A stretch of 64,000 nucleotides of DNA from Limnanthes douglasii subsp. nivea (GCA_036936605.1 JAUPFV010000003.1:102681278-102745277), one strand, 5' to 3'. Shown: positions 18,401-30,171, counted from the stretch's first letter. Notes: generated from the sequence alone by a model not told the origin. Translations and numbers: made by a program.

Positions 18401-21400
18401 TTATGATCCAACACTCCCCCTTAAACTTGATCCCGTGACCCCTAGTAGTTTCCTTAATCGTTTGAAGTCTTCGCTTTTCAGTGGCTTGGTGAAAATATCA
18501 GCAGCTTGATCTTGTGTCTTCACATATTCAACTTGCACATCCTTTCTTGAAATACACTCCCTTATGTAGTGGTAGCGGACATCTATATGCTTGCTTCGAT
18601 CATGGAATACTGGATTCTTGGCTAAGGCGATTGCTGACTTATTATCGACATAGACCTTAGTTGGCTCATGTTGTGTTAGGTCTATCTCCTTCAATAGATT
18701 TCTGAGCCAAATTGCATGACTAACACAGGTAGTGGCAGCAACATATTCTGCCTCACAAGTGGATAATGTGACTATCGGTTGTTTCTTTGACATCCATGTG
18801 AAAGCAATGTTTCCCATGAAGAATACAAATCCAGTAGTACTCCTTCGATTGTCTATGTCTCCACCCCAATCACTATCGCTATACCCAACAAGTTTGTAAT
18901 CATTAGAAATGGAATAGAGTAATCCAAAGTCGATTGTACCTTTCAGGTAACGAAGGATTCTCTTTGCAGCCTTGAAATGAGTTGTTGTTGGAGATTCCAT
19001 ATAGCGACTAACCAATCCAACTGCATGAAGAATATCTGGTCTCGTACAAGTTAGATAGCGTAGGCTACCCACCAAACTTTTGAATAATGTTGGATCTACA
19101 CTTTCGCCTTCTTCATGCTTGGATATTTTGACTCCAAACTCCATAGGTGTGCTTATCGAGCTACAATTCTCCATCTTAAACTTCTTGAGGATATATTTTG
19201 CATAGCTTTCTTGTGAGATGAAAATTCCATCTTTTTGCTGCTTAACTTCAATGCCAAGGTAGTACGCCATGAGCCCCAAGTCTGTCATCTCGAATTCCTT
19301 TGTCATCACTTCTTTGAATTTATTAAACATGTTTGGGTTGCTTCCAGTGAAGATCAAATCATCCACGTAGAGACACACAATCAAAATATCTCCATCTTTG
19401 ATCTTGGTGTATAGAGCGTGCTCGTACGGACATTTGTTGAAGCCATTCTCTTGGAAATACTTGTCGATTCTACTATTCCATGCCCTTGGTGCTTGTTTTA
19501 GCCCGTAAAGAGCCTTCTTTAGCTTCAACACCTTGTCTTCGTGGCCTTTGACCTCATAGCCTAATGGTTGTTGAATGTAGACTTCTTCTTCAAGGACGCC
19601 ATTTAGAAATGCTGACTTTACATCCATTTGTTGTATCTTCCACTTGTTTTGAGCTGCCAAAGAAATTATTAGTCTAATAGTTTCCAATCGGGCAACGGGG
19701 GCGAATACCTCATCATAGTCAATTCCCGCCTTTTGACTATAGCCTTTTGCAACAAGCCTCGCTTTGTGTTTTTCAATCTCCCCCTTAGCATTTCTCTTGG
19801 TTTTGTATAACCATCTGACGCCTATTGTCTTGCACCCTTTGGGAAGTGAGGTGAGTTCCCATGTGTCATTCTTCTCGATGGATATAATTTCTTCATCCAT
19901 CGCGTCTCTCCATTGTTTCTCTTGTGCAGCTTCTTGAAATGTCACTGGCTCACAATCAGCAAAGAGACAAAATAGTGTAATGTTATCCATTGGCTCGGTT
20001 ACCTCATAAAGATCACTAAGGCTTCTTGTACGTTCCACTGCTCTCTCATTTTGACTATCATTTGACGATGATGAATGTGGTGAGTCTCCATGAGTAGATG
20101 ATATCGGTGAAGCATGTGGGGTTGCAACACCTACTGATTGCTCATTTGTTGTCTGTTCATCTTCTTCAATTTGGGGGAAAAATGTGAACTCATTTGTATG
20201 AGACCCAAAATCCCATTCGCCTTCTTCATCAACTATCACGTCTCGGCTTATCACAACCTTCTTGTTGTTTGGGTTGTACAACTTGTAGCCTTTGGAACTT
20301 GAGTCGTAACCGATGAAGATAAAACTCTTGCTTTTATCATCGAGTTTGGTTCGTTGTTCGTCTGGTACATGGACATGGGCTACGCTTCCAAATACTCTCA
20401 AGTGGGAAATTCCGGGCTTTCTTCCACTCCACGCTTCTTGTGGTGTCTTTCCCCAAACACTTCTTGTTGGAGATCGGTTGGACAAGTAAACCGCACATGC
20501 CACTGCTTCCGCCCAAAAATCCTTAGGCAGTTTCTTACTTTTGAGCATGCTTCGCGCCATATCAAGGATTGTTCTGTTCTTCCTTTCTGCCACACCATTT
20601 TGTTGAGGTGATCTAGGAACTGTCAAGCGGCGACGAATTCCATGTGCTTCACAAAACTCTAGGAATTCATTGGATGTGAACTCCCCTCCTCGGTCAGATC
20701 TCATGGCTTTAATCTTATTTCCGCTCTCTTTTTCCACAACTGCTTTGAACTTCTTAAATACTCCAAAGACTTCAGATTTCTGTTTCAAGAAGTATACCCA
20801 CGTTTTTCTTGAAAAATCATCAATGAAGAGAAGGAAGTAGTTACGTTTACCTAGAGAGCTCGGCTTGATTGGACCACACACATCGGTATGAATAAGCTCG
20901 AGAGGTTTATTAGCTCTTGACTCTGACTCCTTTGGAAAGCTTTTTCGGAATTGCTTTCCAAGTAAACATCCTTCGCATAACTGGTCAGGATGATTGATAC
21001 ACGGTAACCCTCTCACCATTTCCTTCTTTGACAATAACTCTAAACTTGAAACGTTTAGATGCCCAAATCGAACATGCCATAGCCACGACGAATCTTTGTA
21101 ACACGCCTTAAGACACTTTGCAACATCATTTTGAATATTCAAAGGAAACATTCTATTCTTTGACATTTGAACTTTAGCAATTAAATCCCCTTTTGCATCT
21201 CTCATAAAAAGACTATAATTTTTCATATGAATATCATAGCCCTTTTCTAGTAGTTGTCCCAAGCTCAAGATGTTGTTTTTCATGCTAGGTACGTAATAGA
21301 CATTTGAAATCATTTGGTGACTACCATCTTTTGCACGAATAAGAATGTTACCTTTTCCTTTCACCGATATTTTGCTATCATCTCCAAAAGATACATTTCC

Positions 21401-22492
21401 ACTCACTGCTTCATTGATCTCTACGAACATGCTTCTTTTCCCACACATATGATTGCTTGCACCGGTGTCAAGATACCAAGTGTTTTCTTGGCCTTCATTA
21501 GTGGTTTTGTATGTTAGTAGTAACATATCTTTCTCCTCCGTCTTCTCTTCCACATAGTTGGCCTTCTCCTCAACTCTATTGTTGGGGCCTCTACATTCTG
21601 AAGCATAATGTCCAAATCTTTGACATTTATAGCATTGGATTTGAGATTTATCATACCTCGAGTTCGGATTTCGTCTTCCACGACCTCGTGTTGAGCTTTC
21701 TCGTTTCTCGTAGTTGTAGTTGGAATTATTGTTGTTGTAATTCCAGCCACGTCCACGTCCATGATAACCACCTCGTCCGCGGCCTCTACCTCTTCCTCGG
21801 CCACGTTGGTTTCTATCATCGTCTTGACTTGCATGTATGTCCTTGAGTTCTACTTTGAGGAGTTGCTCGGTGATCTCTTGCTTCTTCTTGTGCTTTTCTT
21901 CGTAGGCTTGTAATGATCCTTGGAGTTCTTCAATCGTCATCTTCTCCAAGTCTTTAGTTTCCTCAATCGTCACGACGATGTGCTCAAATTTGGGATCCAA
22001 CGAGCGGAGTATTTTTTCGATTACTCTCACATCTTCTAACTTCTCACCATTTCTTTTTAATTGATTAGAAACGGTTGCTACTCTTGAGAAATATTCCGAT
22101 ATAGATTCGGACGCTTTCATATGTAAGGATTCAAATTCACCTCTTAATGTTTGGAGACGTACCTTTTTCACCTTTTCAACTCCTTTGTAAGAGATTTGTA
22201 ACTTCTCCCACGCTTGCTTGGCGGAAGATGCACTTGAAATTTTTTCGAAGCCATCATCATCTAATGCTTGATAGATGAGGAAGAGAGCTTTTTTGTCTCT
22301 CTTTCTTAAATCCTTGAAAGTTGTTTTATCCTCTTGAGTAAGGTTTGCTTCATCTTCGGGTTCGTCAAACCCTTTTTCAACGGCATCCCACACATCATGT
22401 GCTCCAAGAAGAGCTTTCATCTTGATACTCCAATTGTCGTAGTTGTTGTTGTTGAGTGTTGGAACTTGGAAGGATGATACACCATTTGCCAT
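18401..22492 (-). CDS. Copia gag-pol polyprotein (1363 aa)
   Basis: One uninterrupted ORF encodes everything the element needs to copy itself. Gag occupies residues 1-240 and ends in an RG-rich stretch (about 229-249). The zinc knuckle is CYKCQRFGHYASEC (287-300). Protease has LDTGAS (341-346). Integrase has H473, H478, C506 and C509 and the catalytic D537, D600 and E636. RT has QQMDVKSAFLNG and YVDD (1042-1045). RNase H begins near YSDSDWGGD (about 1204) and includes STCEAEYVAA. The INT-before-RT order defines copia. The start is ATG at 22490-22492, about 100 bp downstream of the 5' LTR. The stop lies inside the 3' LTR. No broken catalytic residue was seen, so this is the best candidate for an active element in the window. 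Confidence 0.96.
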   Translation of the reverse strand: MANGVSSFQVPTLNNNNYDNWSIKMKALLGAHDVWDAVEKGFDEPEDEANLTQEDKTTFKDLRKRDKKALFLIYQALDDDGFEKISSASSAKQAWEKLQISYKGVEKVKKVRLQTLRGEFESLHMKASESISEYFSRVATVSNQLKRNGEKLEDVRVIEKILRSLDPKFEHIVVTIEETKDLEKMTIEELQGSLQAYEEKHKKKQEITEQLLKVELKDIHASQDDDRNQRGRGRGRGRGRGGYHGRGRGWNYNNNNSNYNYEKRESSTRGRGRRNPNSRYDKSQIQCYKCQRFGHYASECRGPNNRVEEKANYVEEKTEEKDMLLLTYKTTNEGQENTWYLDTGASNHMCGKRSMFVEINEAVSGNVSFGDDSKISVKGKGNILIRAKDGSHQMISNVYYVPSMKNNILSLGQLLEKGYDIHMKNYSLFMRDAKGDLIAKVQMSKNRMFPLNIQNDVAKCLKACYKDSSWLWHVRFGHLNVSSLELLSKKEMVRGLPCINHPDQLCEGCLLGKQFRKSFPKESESRANKPLELIHTDVCGPIKPSSLGKRNYFLLFIDDFSRKTWVYFLKQKSEVFGVFKKFKAVVEKESGNKIKAMRSDRGGEFTSNEFLEFCEAHGIRRRLTVPRSPQQNGVAERKNRTILDMARSMLKSKKLPKDFWAEAVACAVYLSNRSPTRSVWGKTPQEAWSGRKPGISHLRVFGSVAHVHVPDEQRTKLDDKSKSFIFIGYDSSSKGYKLYNPNNKKVVISRDVIVDEEGEWDFGSHTNEFTFFPQIEEDEQTTNEQSVGVATPHASPISSTHGDSPHSSSSNDSQNERAVERTRSLSDLYEVTEPMDNITLFCLFADCEPVTFQEAAQEKQWRDAMDEEIISIEKNDTWELTSLPKGCKTIGVRWLYKTKRNAKGEIEKHKARLVAKGYSQKAGIDYDEVFAPVARLETIRLIISLAAQNKWKIQQMDVKSAFLNGVLEEEVYIQQPLGYEVKGHEDKVLKLKKALYGLKQAPRAWNSRIDKYFQENGFNKCPYEHALYTKIKDGDILIVCLYVDDLIFTGSNPNMFNKFKEVMTKEFEMTDLGLMAYYLGIEVKQQKDGIFISQESYAKYILKKFKMENCSSISTPMEFGVKISKHEEGESVDPTLFKSLVGSLRYLTCTRPDILHAVGLVSRYMESPTTTHFKAAKRILRYLKGTIDFGLLYSISNDYKLVGYSDSDWGGDIDNRRSTTGFVFFMGNIAFTWMSKKQPIVTLSTCEAEYVAATTCVSHAIWLRNLLKEIDLTQHEPTKVYVDNKSAIALAKNPVFHDRSKHIDVRYHYIRECISRKDVQVEYVKTQDQAADIFTKPLKSEDFKRLRKLLGVTGSSLRGSVGS
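18414..18424 (-). promoter_or_regulatory. Copia polypurine tract
   Basis: The minus strand reads TTTAAGGGGGAG immediately before the TGTTGG of the 3' LTR. The tract overlaps the last codons of the polyprotein. Confidence 0.75.
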
Positions 22493-22567
22493 ATTTTTAA
22501 ATATGTTGAATATTTAAAAACAAAATTTCCAATATGTTGAAACTTTAAAAATGAAATTTCGGATAGA

Positions 22568-22586
22568 GCTTGTGGCTCTGATACCA
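22568..22586 (-). promoter_or_regulatory. Copia primer-binding site (tRNA-Met)
   Basis: The minus strand reads TGGTATCAGAGCCACAAGC three bases after the 5' LTR. TGGTATCAGAGC is the standard plant initiator-methionine tRNA complement. Confidence 0.9.
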
Positions 22587-22589
22587 CTT

Positions 22590-23095
22590 TGTTGGCGGAA
22601 AATATAAAACAACACTCACTTTAAAACAAACAAACAACTTTGATATAGATAGAAAATGAGAAATATTACAAAACACTCTTACAACTCACACTACAAGAGA
22701 AAATATTTTTCTAACACTCAAGAGAGCATTCTTGTCTCTCTTTTCTCTCACTCTAATTTTCTCACTAACTTTGATTCTTGGTGTGTTTGTGTGATACTCT
22801 AGATGGTGGGAGAGCTCCACTATTTATAGGAATATAGTGGAGACAAAGATCCACCATCCAAGAGGCTTTTGGATACTAACACACTCAACATCAACACTAC
22901 ACTCAAAGTTAAGGTGTTTCTTACACTCAATCTAAAAGAGTGTCTTGCACTCAACCTAAAGAACTAAATATTAATTTAAATGTTTCTAGAGTATTCTTTC
23001 TAGATGGGTCTTATTAAGTGGGTTGGACCTTTTGAGTGGGTTGGGCCCTTTAAGTGGGTTGGGCCATTTAAGTGGATCAAGTTTATGATCCAACA
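22590..23095 (-). repeat. Copia 5' LTR
   Basis: 506 bp, no difference seen from 17908-18413; followed by TSD TTATC. Confidence 0.95.
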
Positions 23096-23100
23096 TTATC

Positions 23101-24237
23101 CACACATTATAAACTCAACTCAACAGACAAATATAATAGACAAATTAGAATTCTTATAATCTTGGAACATCCAATCCTTCGTCTCATATAAATTTTAATT
23201 TAATATGAAAAAAGAGATTAAATCTAAAACCATATACTAACCTAATTTCAGGTTGAAAAAATTAAATTTTCTACTCATCCATCCAAATAATACATCCCAA
23301 AATCTTAACAACCTAAATTTCAAAAATACCTAGATCCACTACGGTCAGCCTCCACAGTTTCATGACTCTCGTACGGTACGAGGAGACATATACAATCAAA
23401 TAGGGTTTTTTACGTGGAATGCACCTAAAATTTTAGTATATATATTTAAGAGGTTTATAAATCTAACAAAACATGGTTTTATTTTTATTATTTATATTAT
23501 TTTAATCTATAATATATTTATTTTAGAACACAATTTCATTCTTACATTTTATCATTTTAATTTATAATTTATTAATTTTAATCAGTTTCATATTTAATTT
23601 AATATATATTAATTATACAATGAAACCTACTTTTAATTTTAGAACACAATCCACCTAAGAACTAGTATTTATTAAAATTTAAATAATTTTTTTAAGAGAA
23701 AACCTATTTTTAGATAAAATGAAACCCATAATTTATTTCTAAAAAAATTTATGATTTATCCCTAAATATCAAAATACGTGGTCAAAGAAAAGAACTGAAA
23801 AATAAAACCAAAAACAAATACCTTATTATACTAATGAAGACCAAATACCTTACTAGCTGAATGAAGATGAGACAAAAAAAAATATAATAATCATCGAAAG
23901 AAAGTGAAAAGAACAATAAATAATGAAGAAACACGACACATATTTAAACAAACCAAGGTTAATGTATATTCACGACACCTATTTAAAACAGACCGGTGTT
24001 GATGTATATTCAAGACACTTATTAAAAACAGGTCACGTGTTAATAACTGTCGAAAGTCGTTAAAAGAATATAATATAATATAATAATAGCATCTTTTGTG
24101 ATATGTTCAACCGTTTAAAGTAAATTTAACTATTATATATGAAACAATTATTTATATTTATTAGCTTATACTATTACGTTAGATTTATTTGATTTATTTG
24201 TAGTAGGAGTTACACCATCGATAAAGTTTATTTGTTA
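23101..24237. other. AT-rich intergenic DNA with a small degenerate repeat
   Basis: No gene is recognised. Around 23933-24051 three degenerate units of about 40 bp start with ACGACAC/AAGACAC, continue with TATTTAAA-like sequence and mostly end in GATGTATATTC. The rest is plain AT-rich sequence. Confidence 0.5.
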
Positions 24238-24616
24238 GAGCATCATAACGGTCTCTATATATTTTTGATAAATATGGAGAGAATTTTGTCACTTCATAAA
24301 TTTAGATTACAAATTTTGACAACATATAGGTTATTATTAAAGTAGTTATTTTATTTTTTAGATAAAATCAGAAAAATAAAGAGAATTATAAGGTAAATAT
24401 ACATCTTTCTTCCAACAGATAGTGTATATTTAAGTTAGAATATTAAGTATTTCTTCCAACAGATAATGTATATTTAAGTTAGAATATTAAGTATTTCTTC
24501 CAACAGATAATGTATATTTAAGTTAGAATATTAAGTCTTTCTTCCAACAGATAATGTACATTACCGAGATACAATCTATATTTACCTAAAAAATAGAGTA
24601 TCTGTTAGGGATGCTC
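24238..24616. mobile_element. MITE-like element
   Basis: The ends form short terminal inverted repeats: GAGCATCATAACGG at 24238 against CTGTTAGGGATGCTC ending at 24616. They are bounded by TTA and TAA, so TA could be the duplicated target. There is no coding capacity, and the 379-bp length fits a MITE. The superfamily is not certain. Confidence 0.45.
24409..24563 (+). repeat. 44-bp tandem repeat inside the MITE
   Basis: Units starting CTTCCAACAGAT at 24409, 24453, 24497 and 24541 (the last partial), nearly identical. Confidence 0.88.
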
Positions 24617-25140
24617 TAAAACTATCAGTTATACAGTAAAATCTTAAAACAAAATAATGATTTATATTCAAAGTATATTGTAAATGTTTTCCGTATCAAA
24701 GGTTAAATGGTAAAGTATCAATTCAATGTTCACAACGAATTGGTACTTTAGATTAGATATAATTTAATTTCTACAGTTTTATTATCAAACTTTTATTCAA
24801 TTTTTTAATACTTGACATATCAAGTACAATTTCAGTTTTAACCTAAGATAACGTCTTTTTTTGTGATCAACGGTCCTTCACTTTTAATTTTATCTAATGG
24901 TCTTCATTTTACATTTATTGTTTATATAGAGGTCTTTAGTTTTTTAAACTTTTTTCATATGTGCTCACTCTAAAATTTTATTTTTGTATATCTTGTTTTG
25001 TGAAATTAGCATGTATTGTTTTGCTTTATCCCTTGTATAATTACTTTTGGTCGTCTTGTTCATCCTTAAAAGAAGTATAATTATTAAGTTCTTATACTTG
25101 CTACTTGTTTTGTTATTTATTGTTTATGGTAAAATTTGAG
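24617..25140. other. AT-rich intergenic stretch
   Basis: Nothing recognisable as a gene or repeat. Confidence 0.5.
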
Positions 25141-25149
25141 AATTTTTAG

Positions 25150-27330
25150 AAATTCATCATTTAAAAATATTGTCCGATAATGTATTGATTCTCAAAATGT
25201 TAAGAGAATTGAGTCGTATGGTAGTTTAAGTTCTAGTAGCGTTAGTTCGTCTGACCATGATAGTTGTTATGTTAAAAAACAGTCTATAACAACCAAAACT
25301 AATTCCTCTAACAGAATAAAATCCTATATTCATACCTTAGGAGAAAAGCTAGCTCTTCAAAACTAATTTATCGACGATGTTCCTCTGGAGGTATTGAATA
25401 CAAATACAAATTCGTCATCTAACCAACTTAGAATTCCATGTTCGTCAACGACCGATAATTATAATGTTATCGAGGATGTTTCTTTGGCAAACAATTTTTT
25501 CTCTTCATTATCTCGTCCCAACTTATATATTGACTAAACATGACTCGTCACAAAAGAAATGACGAAGTACGTTTTTGTCATTATATATTGAACTGGAGGT
25601 TAATATTTTCACTTCATCTTTTAATAACTGAATTCTTTAAGAATGTCAGAATTTGTTCATCTCAACTCATACCAAACGGTTGGAGGAATATAAATAGCCT
25701 TATATTAGCTTTTAACATTCTTAGGGTCCCAATAACCATTTAGGATATCATATTCCACTATAAAATCTAAAAAAATGTTTTTTTATTCTTTAGCCCTTGG
25801 TCGATTGAAAGGGGTCGTCAAGATCTTACGCTTCAACCAAGACTAGAATTCAAGCTTATTGTTTTACAAGTGGTCATTAGGGATAAGATAAAAAAATCAG
25901 ATTAAATGTGAACATCTAAGATGGGGAAACATATTTTTAGTTACTATATCAATCATTTGTTCGTCACTATTAATTCCTTACTAACATTTACTTTATTTTT
26001 CATTGTAGTTGTTGTGTGTCTAACTAAGTTTTTTTATTTCCTTGGCTGCGACGAGCTTGTCTTAAAAAAGTTATAAAGGTATAGTTGGAAATATGACATC
26101 ATCTTTTATATACTAGAATTAATTTTATTTTAACTAGGGTTTGGCTATTAAAATATTTGAAGATGTATGCTGATGCAAAATATATAATTGGAAAACTAGA
26201 GTTAAGGCCACAAAAGATGAGGTTAGTAAAGAGTTGTTTGCACATATGGGTGGTAGAGAATCAAATAAGTTAACTTTTTAAGTTCCTAAAATAAACAACA
26301 ACAAAAACACGGAAATATCACTAAAAACCATATGTCTTCAAAGAAAGTGAAGCATTCTGGCAAATGAAAAGAGAAAAATTCTCACAAACCTTCCCCAAAA
26401 AATTACTTAAAAAAGAACTTTTTCTTTGTCGCCGTTCTTTAGAGAATCCTCATAAAAGAAAGGTCAACAAAAAATTTCAAAGAAATACTTTACTATACCA
26501 ACTCCACAAAATAACTCTTCATCTTCCTTTAGCACTAAAATGTCATCCATAGAGGTGGTAAGATCGTCATTAGTCTTGGATTCATATTTTATTCTCATGC
26601 GTCAACTTGCCTTATGTCCAACTAGTCTTATTGAATCACCAACGCCTAGCTGAACTAGTTTCGGAGGTATTTTATTTACTTAAATGAACCTATTTAATAC
26701 TTTCGGTACTTAAACTAATTATTCAATGTATTAACTTCAGAGCTAGTACAATTATTTTTTATGGTAGTTTTGTATCATTTTTGGATATTCAAACTCTGCA
26801 TGCTCGGGTCAACTGCTCAATCGCTTTTGGAGGAAGTATATTTGATTTAAATTATCCAATCCAAAATTAAAAAATTGAATTACTAAGTTGAAAACATTGC
26901 ATGATAGTTTTCTTAATAAGAATAACGAGCTTAAGAAGGCTTCAACAAATGTGAAGACATTTAATTATAATTAATAAAGATTTAAGGGAAGTTGGACAAA
27001 GCCGACAAGGAAAAAACTGAAGCAGTTTGTCAAGCTAAAGATAACTTTCACAATCTACAAACGTCATTTTGCAAAATATCATAAGAATTTGATATTATGC
27101 ACATGGAAAGTTAAGCCTAGGGTTTGTTCAAGTCCTTTAAAAAATTATTCATGTGGAATAATATCCTCACACTAACAGCGAAGACAATCGTTCATATGAG
27201 GTTGCTTCGTAAAAGTATAACAAACTATTGGAAAATGAGAAAGATGGCGATCCAACTATTGTTGATTGTGTGGGCGATCATGTAACTCAAACTCATAATG
27301 AATAAACTCATGTCCAAGAAATTATTTTTG
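25150..27330 (+). pseudogene. Decayed gene with Transposase_28-like domain
   Basis: The open stretch at 25540-25743 includes LNWRLIFSLH and ICSSQLIPNGW. These match, position by position, the LFNWGLRFPLDP...LCPSQLSPN(A/G)W core of the aORFs in this window, with many substitutions. Upstream (about 25200-25500) is a Ser/Asn-rich stretch (SLSSSSVSSSDHDS). Downstream, to about 27300, broken Lys/Glu-rich fragments suggest the coiled-coil half. There are many stops and no clear intron borders. No gag or pol remnant was seen beside it. It could be the aORF of a lost Tat element or a free-standing domesticated-type copy. Confidence 0.5.
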
Positions 27331-27356
27331 TTGATGTTCAAAACAACCCTTATACC

Positions 27357-27656
27357 TGATAAAGATATCGAATATTTAAGGGATTAAATGTAATAAACTA
27401 AAGTCATGTATGATAGATTGTATAGCTAATAGATAGTACTTTGATTACTTGTAAATATAGGGGCTATAATACAATTAACCCCTTTGTGCAAATTAATTAG
27501 TTATACAAGTCAATAAGCCTATAAATAAATGTTGAGGCTCGGAATAAATGGGATGATATTTTTTCATTAGTACAATATTGACTCACACTTTTAATTCTTT
27601 TCTCTATAATAAAACTCTCTCTTTCTCTTTCAAGAATATAGATTTACACTTAAACA
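27357..27656 (+). repeat. Tat-A 5' LTR
   Basis: TGATAAAG to CTTAAACA. The primer-binding site TGGCAACCACAGTGGGAG follows at about 27660, and CCTATAAATAAA near 27523 is the likely TATA box. Confidence 0.85.
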
Positions 27657-27761
27657 AATTGGCAACCACAGTGGGAGAGACAGTCGATCGGTACCTTGAT
27701 TTTATAATCTAAAACTAGAGGAATCGAATTTTTGATCTGTTACAGTTGTTCTTGATTGATA

Positions 27762-29616
27762 ATGGAGCCCGGGAAAAAAAGATGATCATTTGGTTCGAAA
27801 AACAATCAAAACTTTGAAATATAATTTACAAAGAGGAGAAAGTAAAGAGGATGATCAAATCACGGTTCAGCAGACTTATTTAGACATCAAAGCTCGAATG
27901 AATGAGTTGCTGGATAAAATCACAATGCTAAACGATAAGTATGTTCAAAGAAAACAGAATATTCAATCAGGTAGGCTAAAACCTGAGATGTGACAAGTTG
28001 AAGAGAATTATAATCTGGAAAGTTAATCTGATCGATCTTATACAGCTTATCGGATTCGAAGTGACCGGAAGAAAACACATATTGAGCCTGGAAATAAGCA
28101 TTGTATTTTGCGAACAGAAAAGAAAGACAAACATAGGTATATCACATCTAGTGATGATAGATTTGATAGCTCGAAATTTGAGGAATGATCATCTAAGAAA
28201 AAGAGGTATCCAGAATCTTTGAAAGGAGAACGAAGTCGGCCTAAAAAATCGTGTAAGGAAAATAAGTCAAAAAGAGATTATATACCGAATTGTTTATGAG
28301 AAACAAAATGGTGTAAAGGGAATACATATAACCAATACACAGGTGTAGATAATCGGAAATTTTATGATGTTATAAGAACAGAAAGAGATGGCCTATACGT
28401 GCAAGGAGTATATTAGATAAATTATCCTCTAACAACTAAGATAAGGTCTATTACTCTTTTGAAGCGGTTTGATAATACTAAGGTCGAGAAATTCGATGGG
28501 ATGCAAGATCCAGATGATCACATCGTACAATTTAAGAACTATATGATAAAATTTGAAGATGATGACATGCTGGTATGCAGAGCCTTTTCTCAAACATTCA
28601 AAGGTACAACATTGAAATGGTATAATAGGATTCCGAGGGGATCCATTTCCAACTTTAGAGATATCTATTCTGCTTTTCGATGATAGTTTATGGGAAGTAA
28701 AAATATACGAGCAAATGGTGACACAATAATACAATATAAACAACATGTGGGGAGAGAATTTAAAGGATTATACAAAGTGTTTTGTATTGATAAAAGCAGG
28801 GCTGGATAATTGTGAAGTTGGTTGATATGCTGTATTTTGGCAAGGTTTATTTCCAGGTGATTTGGCATATGAAACAACAAAAAAGAGATCCTTGCCTTTT
28901 GGAGCACTGATGGCTCAAGTCGAGGATCAAATTAAAATGAATGAATCAACTAGGGTTCAAGGAGTTGTTGGACCTAATCAGAAGTATTCATGGCAGGTGT
29001 CAAATAATCAAAGATACTCTTCCAATTAACAGCCACCTTGTCTAAGGAATAATAATAATTTTCCTCCTCGAACTGGAGGGTATCCAACTCAATCTACAGG
29101 TTATCATTTTCAAAGACCAATGCCAAATAAGTGGATAAGGCTAGAGTATTATGCTGATTTAATTGAGAATATTGTTGCAATTTATGAAAAAACCAAAGGT
29201 TATGTAAGCTTTAAAAATCTAGCTCCGATAAACAGACCAAGAGAAAAACGTAAAAACAAATTATGCAAGTATCATAATGATATTGGGCATGATACTGCAG
29301 ACTACATCTCTTTAAAGAATGAGATACATGTTTTGATAGAGAATGGAAAGTTGGCTGCTTTTGTTAAAAAAATAGTTGATCAAAACTTCCGAGCACATCG
29401 ACTCAACAAGCTGCTAACCCTAATTTGAAGGAAGAAAGTTTCATTAATAATTTAAGATTCTAATGTGATGATTTGACGCAAAATCAAAATATCTGGATAT
29501 TGATCCAAATTGGTTAGTTTTGATGGCTGTAGATGAGCCAGTAGAAGATGGATGGATTCAAAGCCTATGTGAGTATTTTGAATCTCCAGTAATTTGTGGG
29601 GAGCTTCTATGATTGG
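27762..29616 (+). pseudogene. Tat-A gag remnant
   Basis: A broken gag with many stops and frameshifts. The core is clear at 28459-28683 (FDGMQDPDDHIVQFKNYM, FSQTFKGTTLKWYN). The zinc knuckle at about 29260-29310 reads C-x2-H-x4-H-x4-Y, so its last Cys is lost. The sequence breaks off at 29616 at the Tat-2 insertion, within the linker before protease. Confidence 0.82.
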
Positions 29617-30097
29617 TGATGAGTCCGAATTCGAAGTGCTTCCCGGAAGGGTAGTCCAAAGTAAATCTCCCCGTAAATTCGGACAGGCTCCAAGTATTTA
29701 ATTCGAACAGGACTTTTTGACCGGACAGATGATTTCAAACACTGTAAACTTAAGGCAGTTCGAACTATGACTAAAGTACTAAAAAACCTAAACACTATCT
29801 GACTAAGCTACCTGCACATCTGCTTAAAACTCATGGGTCTTTAAACATGACCCGGGTCCATTAAACTTGACCCGAAAGCCCATAAGGGTCCCAAACTACA
29901 TACTATAAATACCCAACCACCAGGATTAACTATGGGTAACAAAAATTGACTGCTGCCAAGCTGCTCAATTCTCTCTCCACATTAAAAGCTCTTTGAAACA
30001 CCCTTAAACACACACACCACCGTGAAACACCCTCACGCCGCCTTAAAACTCCACTTGAAATTACCAGCCTACCCTCAGGCTACTTTTATCCTCACCA
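29617..30097 (+). repeat. Tat-2 5' LTR
   Basis: TGATGAGTCC to CCTCACCA. TATAAAT at 29904-29910 is the likely TATA box. A GCCCATAAGG/GGGTCCC stretch just upstream resembles site II (GGCCCA in the 3' copy). Confidence 0.95.
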
Positions 30098-30100
30098 AAT

Positions 30101-30118
30101 TGGCGACCACAGTGGGAG
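30101..30118 (+). promoter_or_regulatory. Tat-2 primer-binding site
   Basis: TGGCGACCACAGTGGGAG three bases after the LTR. The same sequence follows the Tat-3 LTR (43256-43273), and near matches follow the LTRs of Tat-A and Tat-B. It is not the initiator-Met type; Arg-type sites are reported for Tat/Ogre elements, but I cannot confirm the tRNA. Confidence 0.7.
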
Positions 30119-30171
30119 CACGAAGGTGCCTGAATCAAGTATTCAAAACCAAGTAAAGAAATTCTGTCCGA

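Larger units (their letters stand above)
17908..18413 (-). repeat. Copia 3' LTR
   Basis: TGTTGG...CCAACA ends on either strand. No difference was seen from 22590-23095. The last codons of the polyprotein and its TAA stop lie inside this LTR. Confidence 0.95.
17908..23095 (-). mobile_element. Ty1/copia retrotransposon, apparently intact
   Basis: 506-bp LTRs at 17908-18413 and 22590-23095 appear identical. The TSD TTATC is present at 17903-17907 and 23096-23100. The element has a tRNA-Met-type primer-binding site, a polypurine tract and a single uninterrupted polyprotein ORF. All this points to a very recent insertion. I do not assign a copia lineage with confidence; the polyprotein is broadly of the TNT1/Tork kind. 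Confidence 0.96.

Noticed and set aside
20354..21846. Plus-strand ORFs within the copia element
   Set aside because: Shadow frames opposite the intact polyprotein.
30101..30118. Primer-binding sites as tRNA gene fragments
   Set aside because: Only 18 bases directly after an LTR, with no cloverleaf; repeated at each Tat LTR.
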